NCBI RefSeq assembly: GCF_014204515.1
Contig: NZ_JACHLI010000024.1
Coordinates: forward strand, 50,658-114,657
DNA length: 64,000 nucleotides
Source of the DNA: Pseudomonas nitroreducens
GTDB lineage: Bacteria; Pseudomonadota; Gammaproteobacteria; Pseudomonadales; Pseudomonadaceae
Reading direction: 5' to 3'
A program made the position numbers and the translations under genes. Positions 23,599 through 32,449 of the stretch are shown here, in pieces (the first letter of the stretch is position 1; every line of letters begins with the position of its first letter). The notes under the pieces were generated by a model, which made no database searches, was not told where the DNA came from, and saw only the letters and a list, made by a program, of their open reading frames with translations.

Positions 23599-26544
23599 AT
23601 GAGCCTGCCGTCCCTGGCCGCTTTGCCGGCCACTCTCAAGCCCCTCGCCGAGCGGGCCGAACAGAATTTCCGCACCGCCATCGCCGCCCTTTCTCCCGAG
23701 CAGATCGAAAGCTTCGACGGCTGGCCCGACGAGCGGCACGCCGATTTCGCCCGCGTCACCGCCGGCAGCGACTTCGTCGCCGAGCAGGTCCAGCGTGATC
23801 CTGCCTTTCTATTGACGCTGGCGGCGACCGGCGAACTGGAGCGTGGCCTGCAGCCCGGCGAGATGGGCGCGCAACTGGAAACGCTGCTGGCCGACTGCGC
23901 CGACGAGGATGAACTGGGCCGCCGCCTGCGGCGCTTCCGCCGGCGCCAGCAGGTACGCATCATCTGGCGCGACCTGAGCCGCCGCAGTGACCTGGCCGGC
24001 ACCTGTCGCGACCTCTCCGACCTTGCCGACGCCTGCATCGACCAGTCCCTGGCCTGGCTCTACCAGCGCCATTGCCAGCAGTTCGGCGTGCCCATCGGCA
24101 ACCGCTCGGGCCTGCCGCAGAAGATGATCGTGCTGGGCATGGGCAAGCTGGGCGCGGGCGAGCTGAACCTGTCTTCCGACATCGACCTGATCTTCGGTTA
24201 CCCCGAGGGCGGTGAGACCCAGGGCGCCAAGCGCGCGCTGGATAACCAGGAGTTCTTCACCCGCCTGGGCCAGCGGCTGATCAAGTCGTTGGACGCCATC
24301 ACCGTCGAAGGCTTCGCCTTCCGCGTCGACATGCGCCTGCGCCCCTACGGCTCCAGTGGCCCGTTGGTGCACAGCTTCGCCGCGCTGGAGCAGTACTACC
24401 AGGACCAGGGCCGCGACTGGGAACGCTACGCGATGATCAAGGCGCGCGTGGTCGGCGGCGACCAGGAGGCCGGCCAGCGCCTGCTGGAGCTGCTGCGCCC
24501 CTTCGTCTACCGGCGCTACCTGGACTTCTCCGCCATCGAGGCGCTGCGCACCATGAAGCAGCTGATCCAGCAGGAAGTCCGGCGCAAGGGCATGAGCGAG
24601 AACATCAAGTTGGGCGCCGGCGGCATCCGCGAGGTGGAGTTCATCGCCCAGGCGTTCCAGCTGATCCACGGCGGCCGTGACCTCAGCCTGCAGCAGCGAC
24701 CGCTGCTGCGGGTGCTGGCGATCCTCGAAGGGCAGGGCTACCTGCCGCCGCAGGTGGTCGCCGAATTGCGCGAGGGCTACGAGTTCCTGCGCTACGCCGA
24801 ACACGCCCTGCAGGCCATCGCCGACCGCCAGACGCAGATGCTGCCCGAGGACGAGTTCGAGCGGATCCGCGTCGCCTTCATCATGGGCTTCGCCAACTGG
24901 TCGGCGTTCCACCAGGCTACCAACCAGTGGCGTGAGCGCATCGACTTCCATTTCCGCCAGGTCATCGCCGACCCCGACGAGGACGAAGACGGCCAGGTCG
25001 ACAACACCATCGGCGGCGAGTGGATTCCGCTGTGGGAAGAGGCGGTGGACGAGGAGTCCGCCTGCCGCCAGTTCGCCGATGCCGGCTTCGCCCAGCCGGC
25101 CCAGGCCTGGAAGCGCCTCACCGATCTGCGCCACGGCACCCAGGTGCGCGCCATGCAGCGCCTGGGTCGCGAGCGGCTGGACGCCTTCATGCCGCGCCTG
25201 CTGAACATGATCGCCGAGCGCGGCCCGGCGGACGTGCTGCTGGAGCGCACGCTGCCGCTGATCGAGGCGGTGGCGCGGCGCTCGGCCTATCTGGTGCTGC
25301 TCACCGAGAATCCCGGCGCGCTGGAGCGCCTGCTGACGCTTTGCGCGGCCAGCCCGATGGTCGCCGAGCAGATCGCCCGCTTCCCGATCCTGCTCGACGA
25401 GCTGCTGAATGAAGGGCGGCTGTTCCGCCCGCCGCAGGCCGCCGAACTGGGCGCCGAGCTGCGCGAGCGGCTGATGCGCATTCCCGAGGACGACCTCGAG
25501 CAGCAGATGGAGACCCTGCGCCACTTCAAGCTGGCCCACGCCCTGCGCGTGGTGGCCTCGGAGATCGCCGGGACACTGCCTTTGATGAAGGTCAGCGATT
25601 ACCTGACCTGGCTCGCCGAGGCGATCCTCGAGCAGGTGCTGAGCCTGACCTGGGACCAGCTGGTGCAGCGCCACGGCCGGCCGACCCGTACCGACGGCAC
25701 GCCGTGCGATCCAGATTTCATCATCATCGGCTACGGCAAGTCCGGCGGCCTGGAGCTGGGCCACGGCTCGGACCTGGACCTGGTGTTCATCCACGACGGC
25801 GACCCGCAGTGCGAGACCGACGGCGAGAAGTCCATCGATGGCGCGCAGTTCTACACGCGCCTGGGGCAGAAGATCATCCACTTCCTCACCGCGCAGACGC
25901 CCTCGGGCATGCTCTACGAGGTGGACATGCGCCTGCGCCCCAGCGGTGCGTCCGGCCTGCTGGTCAGTTCGTTGCGCGCCTTCGAGGCCTACCAGCTGGG
26001 CGAAGCCTGGACCTGGGAGCACCAGGCGCTGGTGCGCGCCCGTGTGCTGGCCGGCTGCAAGCGGGTGGCGGTGGCGTTTGAAGCAATCCGCGCGAAGGTG
26101 CTGGGCCAGCAGCGCGACCTGGTCGAGCTGCGCAAGGAAGTCAGCGAGATGCGCGCGAAGATGCGCGACAACCTCGGCACCCCGGCCACGGCCGCCGGTA
26201 CTGCGCCGAATGCCTTCGAGGCCGCGGCCCCGTTCGATCTCAAGCAGGATGCCGGTGGTATCGTCGATATCGAATTTATGGTGCAATACGCGGCCCTGGC
26301 GTGGTCGTGGCAGCACCCGGAGCTGGTCGAGTTCACCGACAATATCCGCATCCTGGAAGCGCTGGAGCGGGTCGGGCTGATGTCCGGCGAGGATGTCCTG
26401 AAGCTGCAGGACGCCTACAAGGCCTACCGGGCGGCGGCGCACCGCTTGTCCCTGCAGAAGCAGCCGGGCGTGGTGAGTGGCGACCGCTTCCATGCCGAGC
26501 GACGCATGGTGATGCAGATGTGGAAGGCTTTCGAGCTGACCTGA
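23599..26544 (+). CDS. glnE: Glutamine synthetase adenylyltransferase/deadenylylase
   Basis: 981 residues; adenylylates and de-adenylylates glutamine synthetase in response to PII and glutamine. Two nucleotidyltransferase halves are evident: the N-terminal deadenylylase has GMGKLGAGELNLSSDIDLIFGYPE and the C-terminal adenylylase has IGYGKSGGLELGHGSDLDLVFIHD. Each is followed by the helical GlnD-PII-uridylyltransferase-like bundle (ITVEGFAFRVDMRLRPYG and YEVDMRLRPSGASGLLV). Full length. Divergent from aceE. In PAO1 the next gene is ilvE; here it is followed directly by the waaF leader. Confidence 0.96.
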   Translation: MSLPSLAALPATLKPLAERAEQNFRTAIAALSPEQIESFDGWPDERHADFARVTAGSDFVAEQVQRDPAFLLTLAATGELERGLQPGEMGAQLETLLADCADEDELGRRLRRFRRRQQVRIIWRDLSRRSDLAGTCRDLSDLADACIDQSLAWLYQRHCQQFGVPIGNRSGLPQKMIVLGMGKLGAGELNLSSDIDLIFGYPEGGETQGAKRALDNQEFFTRLGQRLIKSLDAITVEGFAFRVDMRLRPYGSSGPLVHSFAALEQYYQDQGRDWERYAMIKARVVGGDQEAGQRLLELLRPFVYRRYLDFSAIEALRTMKQLIQQEVRRKGMSENIKLGAGGIREVEFIAQAFQLIHGGRDLSLQQRPLLRVLAILEGQGYLPPQVVAELREGYEFLRYAEHALQAIADRQTQMLPEDEFERIRVAFIMGFANWSAFHQATNQWRERIDFHFRQVIADPDEDEDGQVDNTIGGEWIPLWEEAVDEESACRQFADAGFAQPAQAWKRLTDLRHGTQVRAMQRLGRERLDAFMPRLLNMIAERGPADVLLERTLPLIEAVARRSAYLVLLTENPGALERLLTLCAASPMVAEQIARFPILLDELLNEGRLFRPPQAAELGAELRERLMRIPEDDLEQQMETLRHFKLAHALRVVASEIAGTLPLMKVSDYLTWLAEAILEQVLSLTWDQLVQRHGRPTRTDGTPCDPDFIIIGYGKSGGLELGHGSDLDLVFIHDGDPQCETDGEKSIDGAQFYTRLGQKIIHFLTAQTPSGMLYEVDMRLRPSGASGLLVSSLRAFEAYQLGEAWTWEHQALVRARVLAGCKRVAVAFEAIRAKVLGQQRDLVELRKEVSEMRAKMRDNLGTPATAAGTAPNAFEAAAPFDLKQDAGGIVDIEFMVQYAALAWSWQHPELVEFTDNIRILEALERVGLMSGEDVLKLQDAYKAYRAAAHRLSLQKQPGVVSGDRFHAERRMVMQMWKAFELT

Positions 26545-26819
26545 TTCGCTGCGATTTCTCACGAAACAGTAGGCATCCGGCGGGATGATGCTCGCCGGAA
26601 CGGGCCGCGCCGTCAGCGCTGGGGCGGCCTCGGGAACGGGGCGCGTAATGCCATTGCGCCAGGTCACAGGGAGTGACGAAAACCGCCCGGCTGAAATGGC
26701 AGCTGGGCTAGACTGCCGGCATTCGCTGCTCGGCACCCGACCGCAGAGGCCCGCGCCTGGCGGCCGGACGAGTGGAGTACGGGGAGGCGAGAGCCTCCCC
26801 GCTTGTTTTCGGAAAAGGC
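26545..26819 (+). other. glnE-waaF intergenic region, ilvE absent
   Basis: 275 nt with no ORF of credible coding character. It contains a small ccggcg/cgccgg hairpin after glnE, a possible -10 (TAGACT in gggctagactgccgg, about 26706) and the ggggaggc-gaga-gcctcccc stem just before waaF. From memory PAO1 has ilvE (PA5013) here; no remnant is visible. Confidence 0.5.
26781..26800 (+). promoter_or_regulatory. Hairpin in the waaF leader
   Basis: ggggaggc, a GAGA tetraloop and gcctcccc form a perfect 8-bp stem followed by gcttgttttc, 19 nt before the waaF start. It could attenuate transcription into the LPS core operon, stabilise its 5' end, or be the terminator of an upstream transcript. Confidence 0.5.
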
Positions 26820-27863
26820 ATGAGAATTCTGATCGTAGGCCCCTCCTGGGTGGGCGACATGGTGATGGCGCAGACGCTCTTCCAGTGTCTGAAGCGGCAG
26901 CATCCGGACTGCGTGATCGACGTGCTGGCGCCCGACTGGAGCCGGCCAATCCTTGAACGCATGCCCGAAGTGCGCCAGGCCCTGAGCTTCCCGCTCGGCC
27001 ACGGGGTGCTGGATATCGCCCAGCGCCGGCGCATCGGCAAGTCCCTCAAGGGCCAGTACGACCAGGCGATCCTCCTGCCCAACTCGCTCAAGTCGGCGCT
27101 GGTGCCGTATTTCGCCGGCATCCCCCGGCGCACCGGCTGGAAGGGCGAGATGCGCTACGGCCTGCTCAACGACATCCGCGCGCTGGATAAGGAACGCTAC
27201 CCGCTGATGATCGAGCGCTTCATGGCCCTGGCCTATGAACCGGGCGCCGAGCTGCCGCAACCTTATCCACAGCCGCGCCTGTCCATCGACCCGGCCAGCC
27301 GCGAAGCGGCGCTGGCCAAGTTCGGCCTGAGCCTGGACCGCCCGGTGCTCGCCCTGTGCCCTGGCGCCGAGTTCGGCGAGGCCAAGCGCTGGCCGGCCGA
27401 GTACTACGCCAAGGTCGCCGAGGTGAAGATCCGCGCCGGCTGGCAGGTGTGGATCTTCGGTTCGAAGAACGACCATCCCGGCGGCGAAGACATCCGCATG
27501 CGCCTGATCCCCGGTCTGCGCGAAGAGTCGGTGAACCTCGCCGGCGGGACCGCCCTGGCCGAGGCCATCGACCTGATGTCCTGCGCTGGCGCCGTGGTCA
27601 CCAACGATTCCGGCCTGATGCACGTGGCCGCCGCGCTGAATCGCCCGCTGGTGGCGGTGTACGGCTCGACGTCGCCGCAATTCACCCCGCCGCTGGCCGA
27701 TCAGGTGGAGATCGTCCGCCTCGGCCTGGACTGCAGCCCCTGCTTCGACCGCGTCTGCCGCTTCGGCCACTACAACTGCCTGCGCGAGCTGAAACCGCGC
27801 CCGGTGCTCGAAGCGCTGGACCGACTGGTCGCCGACCCGGTGGATGTGGAAAGCGCCGAATGA
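26820..27863 (+). CDS. waaF: ADP-heptose:LPS heptosyltransferase II
   Basis: 347-residue GT9 enzyme that adds the second L,D-heptose to the LPS inner core on the cytoplasmic face. The start MRILIVGPSWVGDMVMAQ has ggaaaagg upstream. The GT9 C-terminal ADP-heptose site is clear: ALCPGAEFGEAKRWP, VTNDSGLMHVAAAL and VYGSTSPQFTPP. The CSPCFDRVCRFGHYNCL cysteines are typical of WaaF. First gene of the core operon; its stop overlaps the waaC start (ATGA). Confidence 0.96.
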   Translation: MRILIVGPSWVGDMVMAQTLFQCLKRQHPDCVIDVLAPDWSRPILERMPEVRQALSFPLGHGVLDIAQRRRIGKSLKGQYDQAILLPNSLKSALVPYFAGIPRRTGWKGEMRYGLLNDIRALDKERYPLMIERFMALAYEPGAELPQPYPQPRLSIDPASREAALAKFGLSLDRPVLALCPGAEFGEAKRWPAEYYAKVAEVKIRAGWQVWIFGSKNDHPGGEDIRMRLIPGLREESVNLAGGTALAEAIDLMSCAGAVVTNDSGLMHVAAALNRPLVAVYGSTSPQFTPPLADQVEIVRLGLDCSPCFDRVCRFGHYNCLRELKPRPVLEALDRLVADPVDVESAE

Positions 27864-28933
27864 GGGTCCTGCTGATCAAGACCTCGTCCCTGGGCGATGT
27901 CATCCATACCCTGCCGGCGTTGACCGACGCCGCCCGCGCCATTCCCGGCATCCAGTTCGACTGGGTGGTGGAGGAGGGCTTCGCCGAGATTCCTGCCTGG
28001 CATCCGGCCGTGGCCCAGGTGATCCCGGTGGCGATCCGCCGCTGGCGCAAGAACCTCTGGCAGACCCTCAAAAGTGGCGAATGGAGCCGCTTCAAGCGTC
28101 GCCTGAAAGAGGTCGACTACGACCTGGTGATCGACGCCCAGGGCCTGCTCAAGAGCGCCTGGCTGACGCGCTATGCACGCCGTCGTACGCCCATCGCCGG
28201 GCTGGACAAGGAGTCGGCCCGCGAGCCGGCCGCCAGCCGCTTCTATAAACGTACCTACCCGGTCGCCTGGGGCCAGCACGCCGTCGAGCGCGTGCGCCAG
28301 TTGTTCGCCCAGGCGCTGGACTACCCGCTGCCCGCCGGCACCGGGGACTACGGCCTGGACCGCAATCGCCTGCTGGACGCGGTGGACGCCGAGCCCTACC
28401 TGGTGTTCCTCCACGGCACCACCTGGGTGACCAAGCACTGGCCCGAGCTGTACTGGCGCGACCTGGCCCAGCGCATGGGCGAGCGCGGCTGGCAAGTCCG
28501 CCTGCCGTGGGGCAATGACGCCGAGCGGCAGCGCGCCGAACGGCTCGCCGAAGGCTTGGAAAACGCCTCGGTGCTCCCCAAATTAAGCCTCGCAGGCATG
28601 GCCAAGGTACTGGCCGGCGCTTCCGCCTGCGTGGCGGTCGACACCGGGCTCGGACACCTGGCCGCCGCCCTGGATGTGCCGACGCTGTCGCTGTTCGGCC
28701 CGACCAATCCCGGTCTGACCGGCGCCTACGGGCGCTCGCAGGTGCACCTGGCCAGTGACTGGCCTGCGTGCGCGCCCTGCCTGCAGAAGACCTGCACCTA
28801 CCAGCCGACGGCCGAAGACAAGCGCCAGTTCGACCTGCGGCATGAACAGCCTCTGTGCTTCACGCGCCTGAATCCCCAGCGCGTGGCGACCCAGCTGGAG
28901 GCACTGCTGCTGGCCCCGGAGACGCTTCGATGA
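27860..28933 (+). CDS. waaC: ADP-heptose:LPS heptosyltransferase I
   Basis: 357 residues; GT9 enzyme that attaches the first heptose to Kdo. Start MRVLLIKTSSLGDVIHTLPALTDA with the diagnostic GDVIHTLPA. C-terminal half: FLHGTTWVTKHWPELYWRDLA, VAVDTGLGHLAAALDVPTLSLFGPTNPGLTGAYG. Translationally coupled on both sides through ATGA overlaps with waaF and waaG. Corresponds to PA5011. Confidence 0.96.
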   Translation: MRVLLIKTSSLGDVIHTLPALTDAARAIPGIQFDWVVEEGFAEIPAWHPAVAQVIPVAIRRWRKNLWQTLKSGEWSRFKRRLKEVDYDLVIDAQGLLKSAWLTRYARRRTPIAGLDKESAREPAASRFYKRTYPVAWGQHAVERVRQLFAQALDYPLPAGTGDYGLDRNRLLDAVDAEPYLVFLHGTTWVTKHWPELYWRDLAQRMGERGWQVRLPWGNDAERQRAERLAEGLENASVLPKLSLAGMAKVLAGASACVAVDTGLGHLAAALDVPTLSLFGPTNPGLTGAYGRSQVHLASDWPACAPCLQKTCTYQPTAEDKRQFDLRHEQPLCFTRLNPQRVATQLEALLLAPETLR

Positions 28934-30051
28934 CCCTGGCTTTCGTCCTCTACAAATACTTCCCGTTCGGCGGGCTGCAGCGCGACTTCATGCGCATCGC
29001 CCTGGAATGCCAGCAGCGCGGCCACGCCATCCGCGTCTACACGCCGATCTGGGAGGGCGAGGTGCCGCCCGGCTTCGACGTGCGCGTGGCGCCGGTGAAG
29101 TCGCTGTTCAACCATCGCCGCAACGAGAAATTCAGCGCCTGGCTGCAGGCCGACCTGGCCCGCGATCCGGTGGACCGGGTGATCGGCTTCAACAAGATGC
29201 CGGGCCTGGATGTCTACTACGCCGCCGACGGCTGCTTCGAGGACAAGGCGCAGACCCTGCGCAATTCCTTCTACCGCCGCTGGGGCCGCTACAAGCACTT
29301 CGCCGACTACGAGCGCGCAGTGTTCGCGCCGGAATCGAAAACCGAGATCCTGATGATCTCCGAGGTGCAGCAGCCGCTGTTCATCAAGCATTACCGCACC
29401 CCCGAGGCACGCTTCCACCTGCTGCCGCCGGGGATCGCCCAGGACCGCCGGGCGCCGGCCAATGCCGCAGAAATCCGCGCCGAATTCCGCCGCGAGTTCA
29501 AGCTGGGCGACGACGACCTGCTGCTGGTGCAGATCGGCTCCGGCTTCAAGACCAAGGGCCTGGACCGTAGCCTCAAGGCGCTGGCCGCGCTGCCGCGTTC
29601 GCTGCGCAAGCGCACCCGGCTGATCGCCATCGGCCAGGACGATCCCAAGCCGTTCCTGTTGCAGGTGAAGGCGCTGGGGTTGTCGGACAACGTGCAGATC
29701 CTCAAGGGGCGCAGCGATATCCCGCGCTTCCTGCTGGGCGCCGACCTGCTGATCCACCCGGCCTACAACGAGAACACCGGCACCGTGCTGCTCGAAGCGC
29801 TGGTGGCGGGCCTGCCGGTGCTGGTCACCGATGTCTGCGGCTACGCCCACTACATCGACGAGGCCAATGCCGGTCGCGTGGTGCCGTCGCCCTTCGAGCA
29901 GGAGCGCCTGAACGCCATGCTCAAGGACATGCTGGAAGATGACGCCGCGCGCGCCGACTGGTCGCGCAACGGCCTGGCCTTCGCCGACAGCGCCGACCTC
30001 TACAGCATGCCGCAGCACGCCGCCGACCTGATCCTCCAGGAGCGCGCATGA
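28930..30051 (+). CDS. waaG: LPS core glycosyltransferase WaaG
   Basis: 373-residue GT4 enzyme that adds the first hexose(amine) after the heptose region. Start MTLAFVLYKYFPFGGLQRDFMRIA. The GT4 donor-binding half has GSGFKTKGLDRSLKALAAL, ILKGRSDIPRFLLGADLLIHPAYNENTGTVLLEALVAGLPVLVTDVCGY with the EX7E-type E..TGTVLLEAL. Corresponds to PA5010. The junction with waaP, usually tight in this operon, is split by a REP pair. Confidence 0.94.
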   Translation: MTLAFVLYKYFPFGGLQRDFMRIALECQQRGHAIRVYTPIWEGEVPPGFDVRVAPVKSLFNHRRNEKFSAWLQADLARDPVDRVIGFNKMPGLDVYYAADGCFEDKAQTLRNSFYRRWGRYKHFADYERAVFAPESKTEILMISEVQQPLFIKHYRTPEARFHLLPPGIAQDRRAPANAAEIRAEFRREFKLGDDDLLLVQIGSGFKTKGLDRSLKALAALPRSLRKRTRLIAIGQDDPKPFLLQVKALGLSDNVQILKGRSDIPRFLLGADLLIHPAYNENTGTVLLEALVAGLPVLVTDVCGYAHYIDEANAGRVVPSPFEQERLNAMLKDMLEDDAARADWSRNGLAFADSADLYSMPQHAADLILQERA

Positions 30052-30167
30052 ACGCCTTTGCCTTGGCAGGAGCGAGCTTGCTCGCGAACGCTTTTTCTGT
30101 GAACGGTGGTGTCATGCGGGTTCGCGAGCAAGCTCGCTCCTACACGGGGCTTGCCCATGAAGCTTGA
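30048..30167 (+). CDS. Small ORF bridging waaG and waaP through a REP pair
   Basis: A 39-codon frame starts with ATG overlapping the waaG stop (ATGA) and ends at a TGA 8 nt inside waaP. It is entirely encoded by the REP arms and the spacer (MNAFALAGASLLANAF...). The product is unlikely to have a function, but ribosomes re-initiating after waaG would read it and deliver themselves to the waaP start, so coupling could survive the insertion. Speculative as a protein; the frame itself is clear. Confidence 0.35.
   Translation: MNAFALAGASLLANAFSVNGGVMRVREQARSYTGLAHEA
30065..30145. repeat. REP inverted pair inside the waaG-waaP junction
   Basis: ggcaggagcgagcttgctcgcgaacg and gttcgcgagcaagctcgctcctac face each other across about 27 nt. 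They belong to the GTAGGAGCGAGC...GCTCGCTCCTAC family seen at 51.0-51.6 kb and 58.2 kb. Location inside an operon of essential genes is unusual. Confidence 0.85.
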
Positions 30168-30963
30168 GTTGCTGGAGCCGTTCAGAAGCCTGTGGGCCGG
30201 CAAGGACCCCTTCGTCGAAGTCGAACGCCTGCAGGGCAAGGTCTACCGCGAACTGGAAGGCCGCCGCACACTGCGCACCGAAGTCGACGGGCGCGGTTAC
30301 TTCGTCAAGATCCACCGCGGCATCGGCTGGGGCGAGATCGTCAAGAACCTGTTCAGCGCCAAGCTTCCGGTGCTCGGCGCCGGCCAGGAGCAGCGTGCCC
30401 TGGAGCGCCTGCACCAGGCCGGGGTGGCGACCATGACCTCGGTGGCCTACGGCGAGCGCGGCGGCAATCCGGCCAGCCAGCACTCCTTCATCATCACCGA
30501 GGAGCTGGCGCCGACCACCGACCTGGAAGTCTTCTCCCTCGACTGGTTGCAGAATCCGCCCGAGCCGCGCCTCAAGCGCGCGCTGATCGCCGAGGTGGCG
30601 AAGATGGTCGGCACCATGCACCGCGCCGGCGTCAATCACCGCGACTGCTACATCTGCCACTTCCTGCTGCACACCGATCGCCCGGTCAGCGCCGATGACC
30701 TGCGCCTGTCGGTGATCGACCTGCACCGTGCCCAGACCCGCGCCGCCACCCCGCGCCGCTGGCGCGACAAGGACCTGGCGGCGCTGTATTTCTCCGCGCT
30801 GGACATCGGCCTCACGCGCCGTGACAAATTGCGCTTCCTGCGCGGTTACTTCCAGCGCCCGCTGCGTGACATCCTCCGCGAGGAAGCGCAGCTGCTGGCG
30901 TGGATGGAGCGCAAGGCGGCCAAGCTGTACGACCGCAAGCAACGTTACGGAGACCTGCTCTGA
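30157..30963 (+). CDS. waaP: LPS core heptose (I) kinase
   Basis: 268 residues; phosphorylates heptose I of the inner core, essential in P. aeruginosa because the phosphates are needed for LPS export. The kinase fold has the ATP lysine K51 (YFVKIHRG), the catalytic loop NHRDCYICHF (D163) and the metal aspartate D188 (SVIDLHRAQ). Start MKLELLEPFRSLWAGKDPF is chosen by homology to the PA5009 N terminus. Its stop overlaps the wapP start (TGATG). Confidence 0.94.
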   Translation: MKLELLEPFRSLWAGKDPFVEVERLQGKVYRELEGRRTLRTEVDGRGYFVKIHRGIGWGEIVKNLFSAKLPVLGAGQEQRALERLHQAGVATMTSVAYGERGGNPASQHSFIITEELAPTTDLEVFSLDWLQNPPEPRLKRALIAEVAKMVGTMHRAGVNHRDCYICHFLLHTDRPVSADDLRLSVIDLHRAQTRAATPRRWRDKDLAALYFSALDIGLTRRDKLRFLRGYFQRPLRDILREEAQLLAWMERKAAKLYDRKQRYGDLL

Positions 30964-31697
30964 TGGCCGGCTGGACACTCGAAGCCGACTACCAGCACCT
31001 GGCCGCCGACTTCGGCAGCCTGGATGCGGTGTTCGCCCTCGAAGGCGAACGCATCACCAAGGACGCGATGTCCGACGTCGTGCGCATCGAGCGCGACGGC
31101 GTGCGCTACTACGTCAAACGCTACCGCAGGCCGGGCAAGGGTTTTCGGCGCTTCCTGCCGCGCCCGCGGGTGAAGGCCGAGTGGCAGAACCTCAAGCAGT
31201 TCGCCAAGTGGGGCATCCCCACGGCGCAGGTGGTGGCCTACGGCCTGGAGCGGGAGCATGGCGGATTCTCCCGCGGCGCGATCATCACCCGCGAGCTGGT
31301 CGGCACCGAGGACCTGCATGCCCTGGCCAAGCAGAAGGACCCGCGCCTGCAGGATCGCGCCTGGGTCGAGCACGTCATGCAGCAACTGGCGCGCTACACG
31401 CGGACCATGCATGACCACCACTTCACCCATAACGACCTGAAGTGGCGCAACATCCTGGTCGACCAGCAAGGCACGGTGTACTTCATCGACTGCCCGATCG
31501 GCGACTTCTGGATCGGCTTCATGCTGCGCTACCGCATCACCAAGGACCTGGCGACACTCGACAAGGTCGCCAAGCGCCAGTTGTCCGCCACCCAGCGCCT
31601 GCGCTTCTACCTCCTGTACCGTCGGCGCGAGCGCCTGAATGCGTCGGACAAGAAGCGTGTCCGCCATATCGTTCATTTCTTCGAGGGACGCGAGTGA
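30963..31697 (+). CDS. wapP: LPS core kinase WapP
   Basis: 244-residue kinase-fold protein. K52 in YYVKRYRRP, catalytic loop THNDLKWRNILVD (D158) and metal site YFIDCPIGD (D176) are all intact, so it should be an active sugar kinase. By position it equals PA5008 (WapP), which with WapQ adds further phosphates to the inner-core heptoses. Overlaps waaP by 1 nt and wapQ by 4 nt. Confidence 0.88.
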   Translation: MAGWTLEADYQHLAADFGSLDAVFALEGERITKDAMSDVVRIERDGVRYYVKRYRRPGKGFRRFLPRPRVKAEWQNLKQFAKWGIPTAQVVAYGLEREHGGFSRGAIITRELVGTEDLHALAKQKDPRLQDRAWVEHVMQQLARYTRTMHDHHFTHNDLKWRNILVDQQGTVYFIDCPIGDFWIGFMLRYRITKDLATLDKVAKRQLSATQRLRFYLLYRRRERLNASDKKRVRHIVHFFEGRE

Positions 31698-32449
31698 AGG
31701 ACTTCATTGCCGAGGACGACCAGGCCCTGCTGGAAGGCAACGCCCTGGCCGATTTCGATGCCCTGTGGGCCCTGGAACTGGTGGCCGTCGACGAGCCCAA
31801 TACCGAGCGCGGAGGCATAAGCAGCGTCTACCGCCTGGAGCTGGACGGCACCGCCTATTACCTCAAGCGCCAGAGCAACCACCTGACCCGCAGCCTGCGG
31901 CGCCCCTTCGGCGAGCCGACCTTCAGCCGCGAGTTCCGCAATATCCAGCGCTACCACCAGCTGGGTATTCCGTCGATGCAGGCGGCCTTCTTCGGTGCGC
32001 GGCAGGTCGGCGGCGAGCGCCGGGCGATCCTGATGACCCGCGCCCTGGACGGCTGGCGTGACCTCGACAGCCTGCTGCAGGGCTGGTCGAACCTGCCTGC
32101 CGAGCGTCGCCAGGCCATCCTGCGCGCCTGCGGCATGCTCGCTCGTCGCCTGCATGAAGCCGGACAGATGCACGGCTGCTTCTACCCCAAGCACATCTTC
32201 CTGCGCGAGACCGACGACGCCTTCGAGGCGACCCTGATCGACCTGGAGAAGACCCGTCCGCTGTGGTTCGGCCAGCGCGACCGCGTGCGCGACCTGGAGC
32301 CGCTGCTGCGCCGTGCACCGGACTGGAACGAGGGTGACGTGCGCGCCCTGCTGGCGGCCTATCTGGGCACCTCCTCGACGGGGCCCGAAGTCGACGACTG
32401 GTACCGGCGGCTGGGCGCGCGGCGCAAGAAGAAGGAAAACCGCGCATGA
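31694..32449 (+). CDS. wapQ: LPS core kinase-like protein WapQ, HxD aspartate replaced
   Basis: 251 residues, GTG start overlapping the wapP stop (GTGA). The InaA/Kdo-kinase fold is recognisable: K58 in YYLKRQSNH, E80-type FSREFRNIQRYHQLGIP, and D183 in TLIDLEKTRP. The catalytic loop reads MHGCFYPKHIFL, with cysteine 162 where WaaP has the catalytic aspartate. I recall InaA-family proteins with a similar CCxYPKH loop, so this may be a family trait. Corresponds to PA5007. The C terminus is strongly basic (RRLGARRKKKE). Confidence 0.82.
   Translation: MKDFIAEDDQALLEGNALADFDALWALELVAVDEPNTERGGISSVYRLELDGTAYYLKRQSNHLTRSLRRPFGEPTFSREFRNIQRYHQLGIPSMQAAFFGARQVGGERRAILMTRALDGWRDLDSLLQGWSNLPAERRQAILRACGMLARRLHEAGQMHGCFYPKHIFLRETDDAFEATLIDLEKTRPLWFGQRDRVRDLEPLLRRAPDWNEGDVRALLAAYLGTSSTGPEVDDWYRRLGARRKKKENRA

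Noticed and set aside
23809..26949. Very long open frame (over 1000 codons) on the strand opposite glnE
   Set aside because: High-GC codon bias of glnE keeps the antisense frame open. The translation is low-complexity His/Gln/Leu-rich with no motif, while the sense strand encodes a complete GlnE.
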